DNA of 64,000 nucleotides from Prevotella sp. (GTDB lineage Bacteria; Bacteroidota; Bacteroidia; Bacteroidales; Bacteroidaceae): NCBI GenBank assembly GCA_017538105.1, contig JAFYJN010000041.1, positions 62,001 to 126,000 of the forward strand, read 5' to 3'. Shown piece by piece: positions 44,017 to 52,700 of this stretch (position 1 is its first letter; each line of letters starts with the position of its first letter). The notes under the pieces were generated by a model. It saw only the letters and a program-made list of their open reading frames with translations, ran no database searches and was not told where the DNA came from. The position numbers and the translations under genes were made by a program.

Positions 44017-45336
44017 ATGGCAAAAGAGTATTTTCCGTTTACCGGTAAGATTCCTTTCGAAGGAAAAGAGAGCAAGAACGTAATGGCTTTCCATTACTAT
44101 GAGCCTGAAAAGGTGGTAATGGGCAAAAAAATGAAGGATTGGCTGAAATTCGCCATGGCATGGTGGCATACCCTCGGTGGCGCCAGTGCCGACCAGTTCG
44201 GTGGCCAGACCCGCAGCTATGAGTGGGACAAGGCTGAGGATGCTGTTCAGCGCGCCAAAGACAAGATGGATGCCGGATTTGAGTTTATGGACAAACTGGG
44301 CATCGAGTATTTCTGCTTCCACGATGTGGATCTCGTTGAAGAGGGCGAGAGCGTCGAGGAGTATGAGCGCCGCATGAAGGCCATCACCGACTATGCCGAA
44401 GAGAAGATGAAGGAATATCCCAACATCAAACTGCTTTGGGGTACTGCCAACGTGTTCGGCAACAAGCGTTACGCCAACGGTGCCAGCACCAATCCCGACT
44501 TCGATGTTGTTGCTCGTGCCATCGTGCAGATTAAGAACGCCATCGATGCCACCATCAAACTCGGCGGCACCAACTACGTGTTCTGGGGTGGACGTGAGGG
44601 TTATATGAGCCTGCTCAACACCGACCAGAAACGCGAGAAGGAGCACATGGCTAAGATGCTTACCCTCGCTCGCGACTATGCCCGCAGCAAAGGTTTCAAA
44701 GGAACCTTCCTCATTGAGCCCAAACCCATGGAGCCGTCGAAACACCAATATGACGTCGATACAGAGACGGTCATCGGCTTCCTCAAGGCTCACGGCCTGG
44801 ACAAGGACTTCAAGGTGAACATCGAGGTGAACCACGCCACACTCGCCGGCCATACCTTCGAGCACGAACTGGCTTGCGCTGTCGATGCCGGTATGCTCGG
44901 TAGCATCGACGCCAACCGTGGTGACGCACAGAATGGATGGGACACCGACCAGTTCCCCATCGACAACTTCGAACTGACTCAGGCCATGCTCGAGATTATC
45001 CGCAACGGTGGTCTTGGCAATGGTGGAACCAACTTTGACGCCAAGATCCGTCGTAACTCCACAGACCTTGAAGACCTCTTCATCGCCCACGTCAGTGGTA
45101 TGGATGCCATGGCTCGCGCCCTCATGAACGCCGCCGCCATCCTCGAAGAGAGCGAACTGCCCTCAATGAAGAAAGCTCGCTATGCTTCCTTCGACGAGGG
45201 TATGGGCAAGGACTTCGAAGACGGCAAACTCACCTTCGAGCAGGTGTATGAGTATGGCAAGAAGATCGGTGAGCCCAAGCAGACCTCAGGCAAGCAGGAG
45301 AAATACGAGACCATCGTGGCTCTTTATTGCAAATAA
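44017..45336 (+). CDS. xylA: Xylose isomerase
   Basis: A 439-residue class II xylose isomerase converting D-xylose to D-xylulose. The catalytic His lies in FCFHDVDLVEEG, metal and substrate residues in WGGREGY, EPKPMEPSKHQYD, EVNHATLAGHTFEHE and GSIDANRGD. The length matches Bacteroidota enzymes. It follows xylB and ends at a near-perfect terminator. Together with the two GH43 loci and the esterase it completes a route from xylan to the pentose phosphate pathway; no xylose transporter is in the window. Confidence 0.97.
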   Translation: MAKEYFPFTGKIPFEGKESKNVMAFHYYEPEKVVMGKKMKDWLKFAMAWWHTLGGASADQFGGQTRSYEWDKAEDAVQRAKDKMDAGFEFMDKLGIEYFCFHDVDLVEEGESVEEYERRMKAITDYAEEKMKEYPNIKLLWGTANVFGNKRYANGASTNPDFDVVARAIVQIKNAIDATIKLGGTNYVFWGGREGYMSLLNTDQKREKEHMAKMLTLARDYARSKGFKGTFLIEPKPMEPSKHQYDVDTETVIGFLKAHGLDKDFKVNIEVNHATLAGHTFEHELACAVDAGMLGSIDANRGDAQNGWDTDQFPIDNFELTQAMLEIIRNGGLGNGGTNFDAKIRRNSTDLEDLFIAHVSGMDAMARALMNAAAILEESELPSMKKARYASFDEGMGKDFEDGKLTFEQVYEYGKKIGEPKQTSGKQEKYETIVALYCK

Positions 45337-45370
45337 TACTGTTAAAGGAAAGTCACGCGACTAATTAATA

Positions 45371-45407
45371 ATCTTGCTCGTCAATTTTGACGAGCAAGAT
45401 TTTTTTA
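45371..45407 (+). terminator. Terminator of the xylBA operon
   Basis: ATCTTGCTCGTCAA (45371-45384) and TTGACGAGCAAGAT (45387-45400) form a 14-base stem with almost no loop, followed by TTTTTTA. Confidence 0.9.
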
Positions 45408-45463
45408 TGGGACAACAGTGCCATATTCAGCATTCAATGATACTGATGTATGTGCACCGAACA

Positions 45464-46093
45464 TTATTCTTTTTTACGTCTCTTATACCACCATCTTATC
45501 ACGAAGAACAACACAGCCACACCAACAAGTATCAAAATGCCCCATTTGATGTAGTCGCCATATTCCTCGAGTTTGGATTCCAACTGGTCCTCGGGCACCA
45601 CGGAATGGAGATACCAACCCAATGCCGCCAAGATACAGTTCCACACGCCGGCACCGATGGTGGTATAGAGCAAGAATTTCCAATACGTCATCTTCGCCAG
45701 ACCGGCAGGAATGGAGATGAGGTGGCGTATGCCAGGAATGAGACGCCCTGTGATGGTGGCTACCATGCCGTGGTCGTTGAAATATTTTTCGCTCTTCTCC
45801 ACCTTCTCCTGGTTCAGCAAACACATCTTTCCCCAACGGCTGTTGGCGAACTTGTAGATGATAGGTCGGCCCAAGTAATAGCCCGCCACATAGTTGATGG
45901 TGGCTCCCAGGTCCGCCCCTATGGTGGCGAAGAGAATGACGAGGAACACATTGAGGTGTCCTCCTGCGGCATGGTATGCTGCCGGTGAGACCACCAGTTC
46001 GGATGGTACGGGAATGACAGTGCTCTCAAGCAGCATCAAGAAGAGAATGGTACCGTAATTGAGATTGCCTAACAGGCTGGTTATCCAGTTCAT
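45464..46093 (-). CDS. DedA family membrane protein
   Basis: A 209-residue DedA/SNARE-associated (VTT) protein of the inner membrane. The conserved motif GRLIPGIRHLISIPAG and the N-terminal re-entrant region ESTVIPVPSELVV are present, with four to five hydrophobic segments and a basic C-terminus (RWWYKRRKKE). DedA proteins are lipid-handling membrane proteins; some act as undecaprenyl phosphate or phosphatidylethanolamine transporters. The start overlaps the stop of the upstream TPR gene by 4 bases, so translation is coupled. Confidence 0.92.
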   Translation of the reverse strand: MNWITSLLGNLNYGTILFLMLLESTVIPVPSELVVSPAAYHAAGGHLNVFLVILFATIGADLGATINYVAGYYLGRPIIYKFANSRWGKMCLLNQEKVEKSEKYFNDHGMVATITGRLIPGIRHLISIPAGLAKMTYWKFLLYTTIGAGVWNCILAALGWYLHSVVPEDQLESKLEEYGDYIKWGILILVGVAVLFFVIRWWYKRRKKE

Positions 46094-47547
46094 GTGAATG
46101 GTTCGTTGTCTTCGTTTTTGGCTTGTTCATAATAGTCTGCGGGCGACATGTCGTCGGGAAAGAGGTGTCCCAGCACCTGCCGCACCTCGTTGGCATTGTG
46201 ATTCAATGCACGTTGCAGATATTGCAAATATTCGTCGCGTTTGTCCAGGTCGTGAGCGCATAGTGCCATGTAGGCATAGGCCGGTTCGTATGCTCCACCT
46301 TCCTGTTCCTGTAAGGCTTTGAGCAGCGTGTAGGCACGTGCCACATAATGGTTGTCGTACACCGAAATGGCGATTTTCAGCAGAATGGGAGCGGCATTGC
46401 CGCTGTCTTTCGCCGCTTGTTCGAAGCAGGCGCGTGCCTCCTCCGTGCGGTGGCGTGTGAGAAAGATATTGCCACGCAACACCTGTGCCTCCTGTGCCAT
46501 CGGTTCTATGTCGCCCAGCAGGTCGGTCACACGCAACGCATCGTCCAGGCGTCCTATCTGGCTGAGGATGAATGCTTTCTCCTGATAGATATCGGCCAAG
46601 GCGTCGCCCTTGCCTTCGTTCTTCCGTTCCGCCTCTTCGATGCACAAGAGCGCCTCCTGTAGTTCGTTCAGGTTGGTATGGCATAGTGCTTGGTAATATT
46701 CGCCGATGCCGTCGTTGGGAGACAGTTCGGCGTATCGATGGAAGCATGCGAGGGCCGCGCGGTCGTTGTGAAGCGCCATCAGCGCGTTCCCCTTGTTCAG
46801 CAAGGCCTCCTTGTCATTGGCGTTGATGGCCAAGGCATATTCCAGACTGGTGATGGCTTCGGGCAACTTGCCCTGCATATATTGGCATGTTGAAATCTGG
46901 TTCCAGTAATAGCCGCTGAAAGGCTCTTCGTCCACCAAACGACGGAACAGTTTCAGGCTGTTTTCGTAGTCACCTTCGGCGAGCAGCAAACGCGCTTTCA
47001 GCTCTTCGTAAGCGATGCGGACATTGTCGTCACATTCTGCCAACCAGTCGTTCGTCAGACTTATGGCATCGCAACGGTCGAGCCATTGTCTCGCCATGTC
47101 CATCGCGTTATAGTCGGCCATGATGGTTGCCGTGTCGATGATATATTTCAGCCGCTCATCGCCGGAATATCTTTCCAGCATTTTTAGGTAGTACGCGTTC
47201 GCCTCGGCAGAAGCGTTTTTTGCCAAGAAAATCTCCCCTTGTAGCATGAGGTAGTCGGGGTCGCTCTTGTCGCAAATCTTTGAGAAGAAGTGTTCCGCTG
47301 CGCTGATGTCGCCGGCAAGCAGTGCCAGATGGCAGCGTGTGATAAGTGGCGCCGTGGCCGTGGGAAAGATGGACAGGCCCTGTTCTATGGCCGCCAACGA
47401 TTCCTCGTCATTGCCTATCGACTGGTAGTATTCGGCAATGTCTGCATATTCGTCGGAATCCAAGAACACGGGTGTTCCTCCCGAACGCCACGATTGGTAT
47501 TTTTTCAGGGTTTCCCTAAACTCGAGACTGTCAAAAAAGTCACTCAC
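46090..47547 (-). CDS. Cytoplasmic TPR protein
   Basis: A 485-residue protein without a signal peptide, built largely of tetratricopeptide helices (for example ISTCQYMQGKLPEAITSLEY, KGNALMALHNDRAALACFHR). Such scaffolds bind other proteins; no catalytic region is visible. It overlaps the DedA gene by 4 bases (ATGA), so a shared role is possible. The gene lies 81 bases downstream of glnS, with a short repeat in between. Confidence 0.88.
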   Translation of the reverse strand: MSDFFDSLEFRETLKKYQSWRSGGTPVFLDSDEYADIAEYYQSIGNDEESLAAIEQGLSIFPTATAPLITRCHLALLAGDISAAEHFFSKICDKSDPDYLMLQGEIFLAKNASAEANAYYLKMLERYSGDERLKYIIDTATIMADYNAMDMARQWLDRCDAISLTNDWLAECDDNVRIAYEELKARLLLAEGDYENSLKLFRRLVDEEPFSGYYWNQISTCQYMQGKLPEAITSLEYALAINANDKEALLNKGNALMALHNDRAALACFHRYAELSPNDGIGEYYQALCHTNLNELQEALLCIEEAERKNEGKGDALADIYQEKAFILSQIGRLDDALRVTDLLGDIEPMAQEAQVLRGNIFLTRHRTEEARACFEQAAKDSGNAAPILLKIAISVYDNHYVARAYTLLKALQEQEGGAYEPAYAYMALCAHDLDKRDEYLQYLQRALNHNANEVRQVLGHLFPDDMSPADYYEQAKNEDNEPFT

Positions 47548-47557
47548 AATTCAGAGC

Positions 47558-47640
47558 ACACGATTTACATTTACGATATACGATTCTTCATCGTGAAGCG
47601 ACAATCGCACATCCTTCACTCCACATCCTTAATTCTTTAT
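47558..47640. repeat. Degenerate repeat after glnS
   Basis: Words ACGATTTACATTTACGATATACGATT-like (in pieces ACGATTTAC, TTTACGATA, TACGATTC) and ACATCCTT recur at roughly 10-base steps, ending at the glnS stop. Confidence 0.45.
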
Positions 47641-49332
47641 CTTCGCCCACGTATCTTTCAAGCTGGCGGTCTTGTTGAATACCAAGTGTTCGCGTGAGGA
47701 GTCGGGGTCAGCCATGAAATAGCCGATACGCTGGAACTGCAGGTATTCACCCGGTTGTCGTTCAGCGGCATAAGGCTCCACGTAACATGTGTCAAGCACC
47801 CGCAGCGATTCGGGGTTGAGCAGCTCGCGGAAATCGCGCTCGTCAGCTGATGGGTCTTCCACATTGAACAGCCGGTCGTAGATGCGCACCTCGGCTTTCT
47901 CGCAATGGTCGGCCGATACCCAGTGGAGGGTGCCTTTCACCTTGCGATTTGCGCCTTCTTTGCCGCTCTTGCTCTCGGGGTCGTATTCGGCATATATCTC
48001 TTCCACCTCGCCGTCGGCGTTTTTCTTGCATCCCGTACACATCACGATGTAGGCGTTCTTCAAGCGTACCTCTTTGCCGGGTGTCATGCGGAAGAATTTC
48101 TTCGGTGCCTCTTCCATGAAGTCGTCACGTTCAATCCACAGGTTCTTGGTGAACGGTATCTCATGGGTGCCGTCGGCCTCATTCTCCGGGTTGTTGATGG
48201 CAGTCATCATCTCTTCTTCGCCATCGGGATAGTTGGTGATGATGAGTTTCACGGGGTTGAGTACCGCTGACACGCGCAGACTGCGGTAGTTCAAGTCTTC
48301 GCGCACGGCAGCTTCCAGCAGTGCCATGTCGTTCAGCGCGTCAAACTTGGTGTATCCTATCGAATCGATGAATTTCCTGACGCTCTCGGGCGAGTAGCCT
48401 CGACGGCGCATACCACTCAGTGTGGGCATGCGGGGGTCGTCCCAGCCTGACACTTTCTTCTCTTCTACCAATGCGAGCAGTTTTCTCTTGCTCATCATCG
48501 TATAGGTGAGGTTCAGACGGTTGAATTCTATCTGTCGGGGACGGTAATCGGTCTGTCCGTCTTTCTCCTGGAGGAAATCGATGAATTTGTCGTACAGCGG
48601 ACGATGGGGAACGAACTCCAAGGTGCAGATACTATGTGTCACCCCCTCGAAATAGTCGCTCTGACCATGTGCGAAGTCGTACATGGGATAGGCATGCCAT
48701 TGTGTGCCGGTACGATGGTGAGGAGTGTGGATGATGCGGTACATAATGGGGTCGCGGAAGTGCATGTTGGGATTGGCCATGTCCAATTTGGCGCGCAATA
48801 CCATTGAACCTTCCACGGCCTCGGGGGTGTTCATCGAGGCGAACAGGCGCAGGTTCTCTTCTACGGGACGGTCGCGGTAGGGCGATGCCACACCGGGTGT
48901 GGTGGGGGTGCCTTTTTGCTTGGCTATCTCTTCCGATGTCTGCTCGTCGATATAAGCCAAACCTTTCTTGATGAGCCACACGGCGAAGTCCCACAGTTGC
49001 TGGAAATAATCCGAGGCATAGTAAACGTTTCCCCAATGGAATCCCAGCCAACTGATGTCGTTGAGGATATTCTCCACGTATTCGTTGTTCTCCTTGCTGG
49101 GGTTGGTGTCGTCAAAGCGCAGGTTGCACACGCCGCCGTAGCGTTCGGCGATGCCGAAGTCCATGCAGATGGCTTTGGCATGGCCTATATGCAGGTAACC
49201 GTTTGGCTCTGGCGGGAAACGAGTCTGTATTCGTCCGCCGTTCTTTCCTTCGGCGAGGTCGTTCTCTACCATTTGCTCAACGAAACTCAAACTGCGTTTC
49301 TCTTCCGTGGGGGTCATTTCTTTCTCTGTCAT
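47629..49332 (-). CDS. glnS: Glutaminyl-tRNA synthetase
   Basis: A 567-residue class I synthetase charging tRNA-Gln. The HIGH motif is visible in PPEPNGYLHIGHAKAI and the KMSKS equivalent in MMSKRKLLALV, with the GlnRS-specific WDDPRMPTLSGMRRRG. The C-terminal beta-barrel anticodon domain spans about 340-550. Direct GlnRS charging suggests this organism does not depend on the Gat amidation route for Gln. A -7 box lies at 49360-49367. Confidence 0.97.
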   Translation of the reverse strand: MTEKEMTPTEEKRSLSFVEQMVENDLAEGKNGGRIQTRFPPEPNGYLHIGHAKAICMDFGIAERYGGVCNLRFDDTNPSKENNEYVENILNDISWLGFHWGNVYYASDYFQQLWDFAVWLIKKGLAYIDEQTSEEIAKQKGTPTTPGVASPYRDRPVEENLRLFASMNTPEAVEGSMVLRAKLDMANPNMHFRDPIMYRIIHTPHHRTGTQWHAYPMYDFAHGQSDYFEGVTHSICTLEFVPHRPLYDKFIDFLQEKDGQTDYRPRQIEFNRLNLTYTMMSKRKLLALVEEKKVSGWDDPRMPTLSGMRRRGYSPESVRKFIDSIGYTKFDALNDMALLEAAVREDLNYRSLRVSAVLNPVKLIITNYPDGEEEMMTAINNPENEADGTHEIPFTKNLWIERDDFMEEAPKKFFRMTPGKEVRLKNAYIVMCTGCKKNADGEVEEIYAEYDPESKSGKEGANRKVKGTLHWVSADHCEKAEVRIYDRLFNVEDPSADERDFRELLNPESLRVLDTCYVEPYAAERQPGEYLQFQRIGYFMADPDSSREHLVFNKTASLKDTWAKIKN

Positions 49333-49359
49333 AAGCTATTTCTTTCTTTTTCGATTGCA

Positions 49360-49367
49360 AAATTACA
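49360..49367 (-). promoter_or_regulatory. -7 box for glnS
   Basis: TAATTTTG on the minus strand, 27 bases before the start codon. No well-spaced -33 box. Confidence 0.5.
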
Positions 49368-49509
49368 TATTTTTTCTGACACATGCACATAAGAGTGGAT
49401 ATTTTCGTCTCGGCGTTGGTACAGACAGTTTGCTGCCCATCTGGCGAAAACGGCAAAAGTGTTAAAATTCTTCAAATCACCCGAATTATTTTTTTTAACC
49501 CTGAAAAAA

Positions 49510-49541
49510 TTTGTGAGGTATGTTAAAATAGTGTAACTTTG
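49510..49541 (+). promoter_or_regulatory. Orphan plus-strand promoter
   Basis: TTTG (49510-49513), a 20-base spacer and TAACTTTG (49534-49541), among the best matches in the window. No plus-strand protein gene follows; the region to 49730 folds well and is annotated as a candidate RNA. Confidence 0.78.
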
Positions 49542-49547
49542 CAGCCG

Positions 49548-49730
49548 TTATCCTGAATACAATCTTTTTACCTTAAAGAAAGCTAATACCTATTGAGATG
49601 AAATGCCGCCTCTGCGAAGAGCCGGCATTCCGTATTTTTAGGAGGTGTTTACTGGTGCGCATCTTCCCTGTCCGACTTGCAATTGCAGTCAGGTGGAAGT
49701 TCTTATTTCTGTCATTATGTAAGGTGCACC
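49548..49730 (+). ncRNA. Candidate structured small RNA
   Basis: Downstream of the orphan promoter the sequence can form a closing stem ACCTTA (49570-49575) with TAAGGT (49720-49725), an inner helix AGAAA (49577-49581) with TTTCT (49706-49710), CCTA (49589-49592) with TAGG (49639-49642) enclosing a hairpin AATGCCG/CGGCATT with GCGA loop (49602-49629), and a hairpin CTTCC/GGAAG (49663-49699). The overall layout resembles rod-like regulatory RNAs such as 6S. A T-run after the first hairpin (about 49635) could give a shorter 90-base product. It ends at the convergent CHAT gene. Identity is not established. Confidence 0.55.
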
Positions 49731-52700
49731 TCAATCCAGCAATATGAATGCCGCCCAGTATTTGGGTTCATCGTAATGCCCATTTTCCACTGTTCGCAGG
49801 TGTTGCTGGGCATTTTGGAAGGCGTCACGCTTCGACTGTCCTTGCAGCATGTTGTCGTAGAAGGCGGTCATGAGAATCTGCGTGGCCTTGTCGTCCACCT
49901 CCCATAGGCTCATGACAATGGTCTGCGCGCCAGCTTTCTTGAACCCGCGCTGCAGACCGAAGACCCCTTCTCCTTGGTTGATGTCGCCGTTCCCCGTCTT
50001 GCACGCCGAGAGCACCACGAGGTCGACACCGCGCAGGTCAAGCCGTGAAATCTCCTGTGCGGTGAGAACGCCGTCGTCCACGTCCATCGGAATGTCCTCT
50101 CCATGCAATGTCCCGTTGGCTCCCGCCATGAGCAGACCGCTGCGAGTAAGTGCTTTGTCCTCATGGGTGACCTCCCCCTTGCCCCCTCCCAAGGAGGGGG
50201 AATCGTAACCGATGAGGAAACGGAGTTTCTCCTGATTTCTCGCATAGTCCGCCCTATCTTCTGTGAGGTAGAACCCATGCGTGGCGATATGCAGTATTCT
50301 TGGCGAGTGGGCTGAAAGGGTCTTTATGGATGTTTCTGTAGCCTCCTTTCCCGTAGTCATGGTGGCAGTCTGCCGTTTCTTGTCAAACGAAGCCTTGATG
50401 TTCTTCACCTCGTCAAGGGTGCCTGGTAGTTCTTTTGCTGTCATGCCACGGACATCTAAGCTGTCAATGAGAGAACGGTGCAGGGCGATGGATACAGATA
50501 CCTCCCCCGGCCCCTCCGAAGGAGGGATGCCGCTATTGCCAAGAGATGCGTTGTAATCCACTCCTCCAAACAAGGAAGCCACTACTCGCTCCCCTCCTTG
50601 GGAGGGGTTGGGGGAGGTTCCTTTCTCCCTCCCCAACACTTCCCTCGTCGTCGACAGTCTGTACATCTCATAGTTCTCCATTCCCGGTGCGTATTCAATG
50701 CCGATGTTGTGGAGCGCGCCTGCTGGTGAGAAATAGATTCTCTTGATACCTTGCAGTTCCAGTTGCAAAGGTTGCCAGACAAGTGCGGTTACCTCTGGGC
50801 AATGATAATACTGCTGGTCACTTGCCTCTTGTAATTGCCGTTGCTCGAACAATGGGATAAACTTCGGTTCGGCATTGTCCTTACGCAGCGTAAGTGCGGC
50901 GACCATCGTGCTGTCAGAATCCAATACGTTGAACGACAAAAATTCCACGGCTATCTCGTCATCCTTTAACGCCCCTTGCACATCTTGCCATGTGGTTCGC
51001 AACTTACGCGTAAAGTCACCATATACCTGTGAACGTTTCACCAGCGCCTGTTCCTGCAGGTCCACTACCTGCGCCAAAGAATCGGTGTTGATGTTACGTT
51101 CAGATATGGGTATCTCATAGAGTTTCTGCAATTGCATCCTGTTCTTTTGCAGTTCCTCGAACATCCGCAGTGCCTCTTCGTCACCACTCTCTTGGATGAG
51201 ACGGTTCATTTCAATCTCCGTGGAGAGAAGTAGTCCCTTGGCAAACAATGCCGACTTGTCGTAGAGGTCGGGGGCGGTCTTCGCATGGGATAGGAAGATG
51301 AATGAAGGATAAACGTCCGTGAATTGATAGGATTCTTTTGCCCAGAACAACGAACGCTGGGATGTTGTTAATCCTGTGAATTGTTGCAAGGTGTTGGACT
51401 GTTTGATGGAAATGTTTTCATCATAGTATTTAAGCATCTTGGTGTAATCGCCGAGATAGTAGTAATAATTGGCGAGGTTGTTCAGGGACAAGGCGTAATA
51501 GGGATGTTTCTCGCCGAGCGTTTCCCTACGGATTTCCATGGCTTTCGTTCCCATTTCCACTGCCTTGGTGTAATCGCCGAGATAGTAGTAATAACTGGCG
51601 AGGTTGTTCAGGGACAAGGCGTAATCTGGATGTTTCTCGCCGAGCGTTTCCCTACGGATTTCCATGGCTTTCGTGCCTATTTCCACTGCCTTGGTGTAAT
51701 CGCCGAGATAGTAGTAATAATTGGCGAGGTTGTTCAGGGACGTGGCGTAATCTGGATGTTTCTCGCCGAATACCTCCCTTTGTATTTCCAATGCTTTCGT
51801 TCCCAATTCCACCGCCTTGGCATAGTCGCCGAGATCGGAATAATAACTGGCGAGGTTGTTCAGGGACAAGGCGTAATCGGGATCTTTCTCGCCGAGCGTT
51901 TCCCTACGGATTTCCATGGCCTTCGTTCCCATTTTCACTGCCTTGGTGTAATCGCCGAGAGAATAGTAACAATTGGCGAGGTTGTTCAGTGACGTGGCGT
52001 AATCGGGATCTTTCTCGCCGAGCGTTTCCCTACGGATTTCCATGGCCTTCGTGCCTATTTCCACTGCCTTGGTGTAATCGCCGAGAGAATAGTAACAATT
52101 GGCGAGGTTGTTCAGTGACGTGGCGTAATCGGGATCTTTCTCGCCGAGCGTTTCCCTACGGATTTCCATGGCCTTCATTCCCATTTCCACCGCCTTGGCG
52201 TAGTCGCCGAGATAGTAGTAACAATTGGCGAGGTTGTTCAGTGACGTGGCGTAATCGGGATCTTTCTCGCCGAGCGTTTCCCTACGGATCTCCATGGCCT
52301 TCGTGCCTATTTCCACCGCCTTGGTGTAATCGCCGAGAGAGTGGTAATAACTGGCAAGGTTGCTCAGTGACAAGGCGAAGTCGGGATGTTTCTCCCCGAG
52401 CGCTTCCCTATAGATTTCCATGGCTTTCGTTCCCATTTCCACCGCCTTGGCGTAATTGCCGAGAGAGTGGTAATAACTGGCAAGGTTGCTCAGTGACAAG
52501 GCGAAGTCGGGATGTTTCTCCCCGAGCGTTTCCCTGCGGATTTCCATGGCCTTCGTGCCTATTTCCACTGCCTCGGCGTAGTCGTTGAGATAGTAGTAAT
52601 AACTGGCGAGATTGCTCAGTGACAAGGCGAAGTCGGGATGTTTCTCCCCGAGCGTTTCTCGACGGATTTCCATGGCCTTCGTTGCCATTTCCACCGCCTT

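Noticed and set aside
49598-49747. A 49-codon open frame (starts MKCRLCEEPAF) inside the candidate RNA
   Set aside because: It overlaps the stable hairpins and the end of the CHAT gene, is unusually rich in Arg and Cys, and matches no known family; it is more likely a chance frame in an RNA gene, although this is not certain.
51381-52588. Long open frames on the plus strand across the TPR array
   Set aside because: They are low-complexity mirror frames created by the 126-base coding repeats on the minus strand.
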